This document shows positions 60,332 to 64,000 of a DNA stretch of 64,000 nucleotides, in pieces. The first letter of the stretch is position 1. Each line of letters begins with the position of its first letter. Under the pieces are notes generated by a model. It saw nothing but the letters and a program-made list of their open reading frames with translations. It had not been told where the DNA came from and ran no database searches. A program made the translations under genes and the position numbers. Source of the DNA: GCA-020343675 sp964462945 (GTDB taxonomy: Bacteria > Planctomycetota > Phycisphaerae > Sedimentisphaerales > Anaerobacaceae). The DNA is taken from assembly GCA_964462945.1 (NCBI GenBank), contig CAYWZW010000013.1, positions 1-64,000 of the forward strand. The letters run 5' to 3'.

Positions 60332-61473
60332 TTAGGGACGTCACGGCCTGGCCGTAGAAAGCGGATACAAACGGGCTTTCCGACAGTGATTCTTTGCCCC
60401 GTCGGCTCGAGCGCACCAGTTTGCCCGTCGATGCGAAAGACCACGACGCTGTCGCTGCCCTGGTTGGCGACCAGGCAGAACGTGCCCGTCGGGTCGATGT
60501 TGAAGTTTCGAGGGGTTCTGATGTCGGCGGTCTCGTGCTCGACGAAAGTCAGCATCCCTTTAGCCGGGTCGATACGGTAAACCGCGATGCTGTCGTGCCC
60601 CCGGTTGGAGCCGTAGAGAAACTTTCCGCTCGGGTGCACGCGCACCTCAGCGCACCCGTTGGAGCCATCAAACCCGGTCGGAAGTGTTGTGATGTTCTGG
60701 ATCTCCGTTAGAGCGCCCGAAGCCGGCTCGTAGGAAAAAGCCGTGACCGTGCAATCAAGCTCGTTGATTACGTAAGCGTACTTGCCGTTCGGGTGGAAGG
60801 CGAAGTGCCGCGGCCCGGCGCCTGGCTTGAGCTTTACAGACGGAGGATCATTAGCAACGATCGTTCCCTTTTCAGCGTTCAGCTTGTAGATCATCACCTT
60901 GTCCATTCCGAGGTCGGCGACGAACGCAAAGCGGTTGTCCGGGCTGATATTGATCGAATGGGCATGGGGGCCCGCTTGGCGTTTGGGGTTTACGCTGGAA
61001 CCCTCATGCTGCACGAAGCCGGTCGGCTCCGCGAGTCCGCCGTCCGGCTGGATCGGGATCACCGAGACACTGCCGCTGCCGTAGTTGGCGACCAGCACGT
61101 TTCTTCCGGCATGGTCGATGTTGACGTGGCAGGGCCCCTCGCCGCCCGAGGGCTTCTGGTTGAGGAGCTTGAGATTGCCTGTTTCCCCGTCGATTGCATA
61201 CGCGCTGACGGTACCGGCTCCGCCGGACTCGCTGACGGCGTACAGGAACTTGCCGTTGGGATGAATCTCCAGAAACGATGGATTCCTGGCCTCGGCGGCA
61301 AGGGCAGGCTCCGAGAGCGTCCCCGTCTCAAGGTCCAGCACGCTTCGGTATATCCCTTTGCTGGAATTCTCTCCTCCCGTGTACGTGCCAAAATAGACGG
61401 GGAGCGATTCCGCGGATACCGTCGATAACGCCGCAAACGAAAACGCCGCTGCAACAAGAGCTTTCATACTCAT
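60328..61473 (-). CDS. Secreted lactonase-family beta-propeller (6-phosphogluconolactonase-like)
   Basis: The 381-residue protein has a signal peptide (to about residue 21), then a seven-bladed propeller of the YbhE/Pgl type: VYFGTYTGGENSSKGIY at the start, NPSFLEIHPNGKFLYAV, VANYGSGSVSV, GAGPRHFAFHPNGKYAYVI and GTFCLVANQGSDSVVVF. AGGAGG lies 9 nt before ATG 61473. Cytoplasmic YbhE hydrolyses 6-phosphogluconolactone; the signal here suggests a secreted sugar lactonase, which would fit lactones made by Gfo/Idh/MocA enzymes. Operon with the nucleoside phosphorylase. Confidence 0.9.
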   Translation of the reverse strand: MSMKALVAAAFSFAALSTVSAESLPVYFGTYTGGENSSKGIYRSVLDLETGTLSEPALAAEARNPSFLEIHPNGKFLYAVSESGGAGTVSAYAIDGETGNLKLLNQKPSGGEGPCHVNIDHAGRNVLVANYGSGSVSVIPIQPDGGLAEPTGFVQHEGSSVNPKRQAGPHAHSINISPDNRFAFVADLGMDKVMIYKLNAEKGTIVANDPPSVKLKPGAGPRHFAFHPNGKYAYVINELDCTVTAFSYEPASGALTEIQNITTLPTGFDGSNGCAEVRVHPSGKFLYGSNRGHDSIAVYRIDPAKGMLTFVEHETADIRTPRNFNIDPTGTFCLVANQGSDSVVVFRIDGQTGALEPTGQRITVGKPVCIRFLRPGRDVPK

Positions 61474-61816
61474 ACGCAAATACCTCCTTTGCCCAGTATG
61501 TAATAATGAATATCGGTTCTGTTCCTGCCAGTCAACGTTTTTCTTGCACTGTCCAAGCCATTAACAGGTGGCTGACGCAAGTCTCAAGCGTCTTTGACAG
61601 CTACTCTCGTCCCGGCCGAAGCGCCAAGCCGTAGCCGGACCGGGTGCTGCACCGTAAGGCGTCCCATAGGGATAGCTATCGACTGGATTCGACGGGCTCA
61701 CCACAAGCTTCTTTTTAACACGCCGGCCGGTTACGTCGAAATTGGTGAACGTCCTCGATAAAATCCCCGCGGTCTCCCCAGATTTGGATGGATTTGAGAT
61801 CTGGTCAAACGGCTGT
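61474..61816. other. 343-nt intergenic region with repeat fragment and possible gene relic
   Basis: A fragment of the TTCGACGGGCTCACCA repeat is at 61686-61703. On the minus strand the frame through 61561-61780 encodes FTNFDVTGRRVKKKLV and NPVDSYPYGTPYG, which has the look of coding sequence and some likeness to the tail of an RHS/YD-repeat protein, but has no start of its own. No intact gene was seen. Confidence 0.4.
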
Positions 61817-62350
61817 TCAATGAGGGGCCGTCGATTCGATTTTCTCAATCCCGGGTTTGAGTTTTCTGCCGGCATATTCCAGGGACCTGACGAGCATGAA
61901 GAAAAACACAATCAAAGCCAAGACCAGGACCAGGCCCGTCAGCCAATGCCGGGGTTGCAGCCTTCTGAATGATGGGGCAAAAGCGATAAGGGCAAACAGG
62001 CCGGCCACGACGGTCACCGCGTCCCAGCTCGCGCGCTGCCAGTAGCTGCCCCCCAGATGTATCCACATTCCGAATTCATCAAAGGTCAGGGCCATTGCAA
62101 TCCCATAAAGCGCCGCCGCAACATCCAGCCTTCGGCCCACAGGCCGTCGCAAGAGAAGATACCCGCCGAGCACGGAAAGCAGAAATATCCCATAGTTGAG
62201 ATGATGGACGTGTGTGCCTCTGACGTGCACGTAGATATCCGGGACAGTGCGAGACATGATCAGAAAGACCAGGATTCGCGCGCAGATGAATGTCAAGATA
62301 AACGTCGTCAGGGTCACTCTGGCAATATGTCTTGGACTTTCAGCCGCCAT
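61817..62350 (-). CDS. Integral membrane protein of unknown function
   Basis: The 177-residue protein has five hydrophobic segments: about residues 13-33, 51-70, 77-95, 108-127 and 138-158. A His-rich turn stands between the first two (VRGTHVHHLNYG), and EFGMWIHLGG lies between the middle ones, so buried His/Glu residues may bind a metal. Similar small membrane proteins with a THVHHLxxG motif are widespread and uncharacterised. AAGGA lies 9 nt before the ATG. No neighbour gives a clue to function. Confidence 0.75.
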   Translation of the reverse strand: MAAESPRHIARVTLTTFILTFICARILVFLIMSRTVPDIYVHVRGTHVHHLNYGIFLLSVLGGYLLLRRPVGRRLDVAAALYGIAMALTFDEFGMWIHLGGSYWQRASWDAVTVVAGLFALIAFAPSFRRLQPRHWLTGLVLVLALIVFFFMLVRSLEYAGRKLKPGIEKIESTAPH

Positions 62351-62623
62351 TCGTGGCTGTCCTTAGTATTTGTCCTGCTATTTGTATTTCCGCATGTCAA
62401 TCCGCCTTTATTATTACTTAAGGGTCAGATTTTCAAGCGAAAAGTTGGGTTGTAAATGTGCCATGCCGAACTATTGGCGTGTGTTGAAGCGCGGATGCCC
62501 GATGCGCATCACGTATTGAGGATCAAGAATCTTGCAGGCGGCGTCGAACTCAAGTATCTTGGTGCAAGTCGGCACTTGTGTACGCCGTCAGGCAGGTTAA
62601 GTCGTTATTAGGAGCGATCAGTC

Positions 62624-63007
62624 ATGAGTTTGTCCAGCTATTTTGAAAAGGTGCAAGGTCTCGGCATTCTGGCTACCGCCGATTCGGATGGAATGGTCGA
62701 TCTTGCCATTTATGCCAAGCCCTACGTGATTGATGAGACGACCATCGCGTTTGTCATGAGGGAGCGTCTGACCCACGAGAACCTTAAATCCAATCCGCAC
62801 GCGGCTTACATGTTCGTTGAGAAGGGCGAAGGATATGCGGGCAAGAGATTGTATCTGACGAAGCTGCGAGAGGAAACGAACACATCGGTCGTGGAAATGC
62901 TGCGAAAGAAACAGCCGGAGATCTATGCCTCCTCTGACGATTCAAACAAGTACCTCGTCCATTTCCATGTAGAAAACGTTTGGCCGCTTGTGGGCGATAA
63001 GGCATAG
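62624..63007 (+). CDS. Pyridoxamine 5'-phosphate oxidase-family flavin protein
   Basis: The 127-residue protein has the split-barrel FMN fold of the PPOX family: LGILATADSDGMVDLAIYAKPY at the start, then FVMRERLTHENLKSNPHAAYMF and GYAGKRLYLTKL. The family includes FMN- or F420-binding oxidoreductases and haem-handling proteins; this short form is most like general stress-type flavin-binding proteins. AGGAG lies 9 nt before the ATG. A 38-codon open frame just before (62495) shows GGVELKYLGASRHLC but no clear start signal and is not called. Confidence 0.85.
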   Translation: MSLSSYFEKVQGLGILATADSDGMVDLAIYAKPYVIDETTIAFVMRERLTHENLKSNPHAAYMFVEKGEGYAGKRLYLTKLREETNTSVVEMLRKKQPEIYASSDDSNKYLVHFHVENVWPLVGDKA

Positions 63008-63166
63008 AAGACAGGAGACCGAAGACAACAGCCCGCCGTCCTCGGTCCTGCGACCGTCGGTGCCCGACGTTATAAGACGTTGGCCGGATGAGCATACCCG
63101 TACATGAATAGATGCGATGGCGGATCAACGCCTCAACACATTCACACATTCACTTGCTTCGCCGAT

Positions 63167-63195
63167 TTGCTTAGCCGGCTTGCATTTGCTATATT
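63167..63195 (+). promoter_or_regulatory. Sigma70-like promoter for the last gene
   Basis: TTGCTT (63167-63172), a 17-nt spacer and TATATT (63190-63195), followed by GGGGGTG as ribosome site and ATG at 63220. Confidence 0.55.
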
Positions 63196-63219
63196 TTAGA
63201 TATTGGGGGTGTCAATATC

Positions 63220-63738
63220 ATGAAGCAAAAATCCGGACTGCGTGGACTTAGGTTTTTTCTGGCGACGTGTGCAAGCGTCGCCTGTGCGTGCGTTTGCGTT
63301 CTGCTGATAGCAGGGGAATATCACTCGGCACGCTTCAAACTGGACACTCACGAGCGGGAGTACCAGGGTTGGGAAGCCTTCGGCAAGACGAATCCAGCCT
63401 ATTTTGAAGCCAACCAAGAGGCGGTAAGCTCCTGCCTGAAGAACTTGGGCGAAGCGCAAGGTAGTTTCTGGGTGAAGCTTTCGAAAACGCACTTGGTAGG
63501 CTTGTTTGTTGCAGCCGGTTTGGGTAGTGCCGCCGGCGCATACCTGACGACATGGGCCGTCGTATGGCTTGGCGGTACGGGTATCTGTCGATTCGCCCGA
63601 TGGCTGGCCCTATGTTTTCGGGGTAAACCGACCCGCCAGCCGTCTGTCGGGCAGGAAAGGTGGGCAAGACCTAATATCATCTCCGCCCGCGCTGCATGGC
63701 GGACCAGCCCGCCGGACGTAAGGCGGACCAGTAGCTGA
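63220..63738 (+). CDS. Small membrane protein with repeat-derived tail
   Basis: The 172-residue protein has two membrane segments (about residues 11-31 and 92-116) with a charged domain between them (EREYQGWEAFGKTNPAYF). It resembles no family known to me. The last 40 residues (from about TRQPSVGQE on) are encoded by GC palindromes at 63631-63655 and 63695-63735 and look added: the ancestral stop may have been lost when repeats inserted. A good promoter and ribosome site precede it. Confidence 0.65.
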   Translation: MKQKSGLRGLRFFLATCASVACACVCVLLIAGEYHSARFKLDTHEREYQGWEAFGKTNPAYFEANQEAVSSCLKNLGEAQGSFWVKLSKTHLVGLFVAAGLGSAAGAYLTTWAVVWLGGTGICRFARWLALCFRGKPTRQPSVGQERWARPNIISARAAWRTSPPDVRRTSS

Positions 63739-63829
63739 ATCCGCATTGACCAATCTCGAATATCCAAATCCTCCACAGTCCTATGGACTCCTTGCGGAGA
63801 ACCCCTCACGGGGGAAACGAGCACAGATG

Positions 63830-63976
63830 ACTTGGCGCGGCCTCGGGCTTTGCCCTCGGCCGCAACCAAAAAGTTCGTCTGACGGAAAAGCTTCGTAACA
63901 TGCTGCATATACAGAAGTTACAAACGGTCAAAACGAAAATCGAGCATAAAAAACAACGTTTTGAAAGATAGTATTA
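63830..63976. repeat. 147-bp dispersed element, copy 2
   Basis: It is identical to 26375-26521, same orientation, 37 kb away. Flanks differ: here it is preceded by GAGCACAGATG and followed by a hairpin at the window edge. No target-site duplication is evident. Confidence 0.9.
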
Positions 63977-63978
63977 TA

Positions 63979-63998
63979 AATGGCCCTTCGGGGCCATT
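63979..63998. terminator. Perfect AATGGCCC-TTCG-GGGCCATT hairpin
   Basis: An 8-bp perfect stem closed by a C(TTCG)G tetraloop, which makes an unusually stable RNA hairpin. It directly follows the 147-bp element. The window ends 2 bases later, so a T tract cannot be judged. Confidence 0.5.
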
Positions 63999-64000
63999 CC

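Noticed and set aside
59546..60580. 344-codon open frame antisense to the phosphorylase and lactonase genes
   Set aside because: Spans two real overlapping genes on the other strand and lacks any protein-like pattern.
62495..62611. 38-codon open frame upstream of the PPOX-family gene
   Set aside because: The translation looks partly protein-like (GGVELKYLGA) but has no ribosome site, is short, and matches no family known to me.
1..64000. tRNA, rRNA, riboswitch, integrase or transposase genes
   Set aside because: No cloverleaf with a TTCGANNC arm, no conserved rRNA stretch, no known riboswitch core and no transposase or integrase motif were recognised by eye on either strand.

Overview
The window looks like a metagenome-derived contig from a Planctomycetota bacterium, probably class Phycisphaerae (Sedimentisphaerales-like). 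This is inferred from gene content, not from a marker gene: Tat-signal Gfo/Idh/MocA oxidoreductases, Cys-type sulfatases, a DUF1080 hydrolase, dockerin-like Ca-binding dyads on secreted proteins, PD40 propellers, LamG modules and several FTLIELLVVIAIIA pseudopilins. No rRNA, tRNA, CRISPR array, phage or transposase gene was seen. A run of 100 Ns at 52857-52956 marks a scaffold join.

Layout. 0.2-8 kb: Tat-exported DegT-type aminotransferase, a HEAT protein behind a Gfo/Idh/MocA oxidoreductase, and a GH127 arabinofuranosidase. 8-13 kb (minus): small proteins, GNAT, DUF1080 hydrolase, a secreted protein interrupted by an in-frame TGA, and two thioredoxin-fold proteins. 13.5-19 kb (plus): subtilase with dockerin dyad, EI-Ntr (PtsP-like), sulfatase. 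19-24 kb (minus operon): PQQ-propeller/methyltransferase fusion, UroD-family protein, NUDIX. 24.5-31 kb: DUF5060 glycosidase and two paralogous PD40-dockerin proteins with different C-terminal modules. 31-37 kb: PAS protein, entericidin-like peptide, NUDIX, anaerobic sulfatase-maturating enzyme, two tandem dienelactone hydrolases, one fused to LamG. 37-46 kb: DUF4832 glycosidase-like protein, beta-helix protein, TPR protein, a second Gfo/Idh/MocA protein, CE4 deacetylase, B12-type radical SAM. 46-51 kb: three pseudopilins and a CehA/McbA metallohydrolase. 51-64 kb: GLUG-repeat protein split by the gap, YdjC deacetylase, a YeeE/YedE pair, a second sulfatase, nucleoside phosphorylase, lactonase and small proteins.

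Taken together the genes suggest a heterotroph that attacks complex, partly sulfated and acetylated polysaccharides: glycosidases, deacetylases, sulfatases activated by the local radical-SAM maturase, and oxidoreductase/DUF1080 steps of the 3-keto-sugar type.

The most unusual layer is repeat DNA. Several unrelated families of small palindromic elements lie in intergenic DNA and also, without breaking the frame, inside genes: a 79-bp cruciform in the YeeE gene, a 60-bp three-way-junction element between the start codon and signal peptide of the DUF5060 glycosidase, a second element near the end of that gene, and shorter GC-rich palindromes in four other genes. A 147-bp element is present twice with no difference between the copies. 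These, the in-frame TGA followed by a perfect hairpin, and the propeller-methyltransferase and hydrolase-LamG fusions are the leads most worth following.
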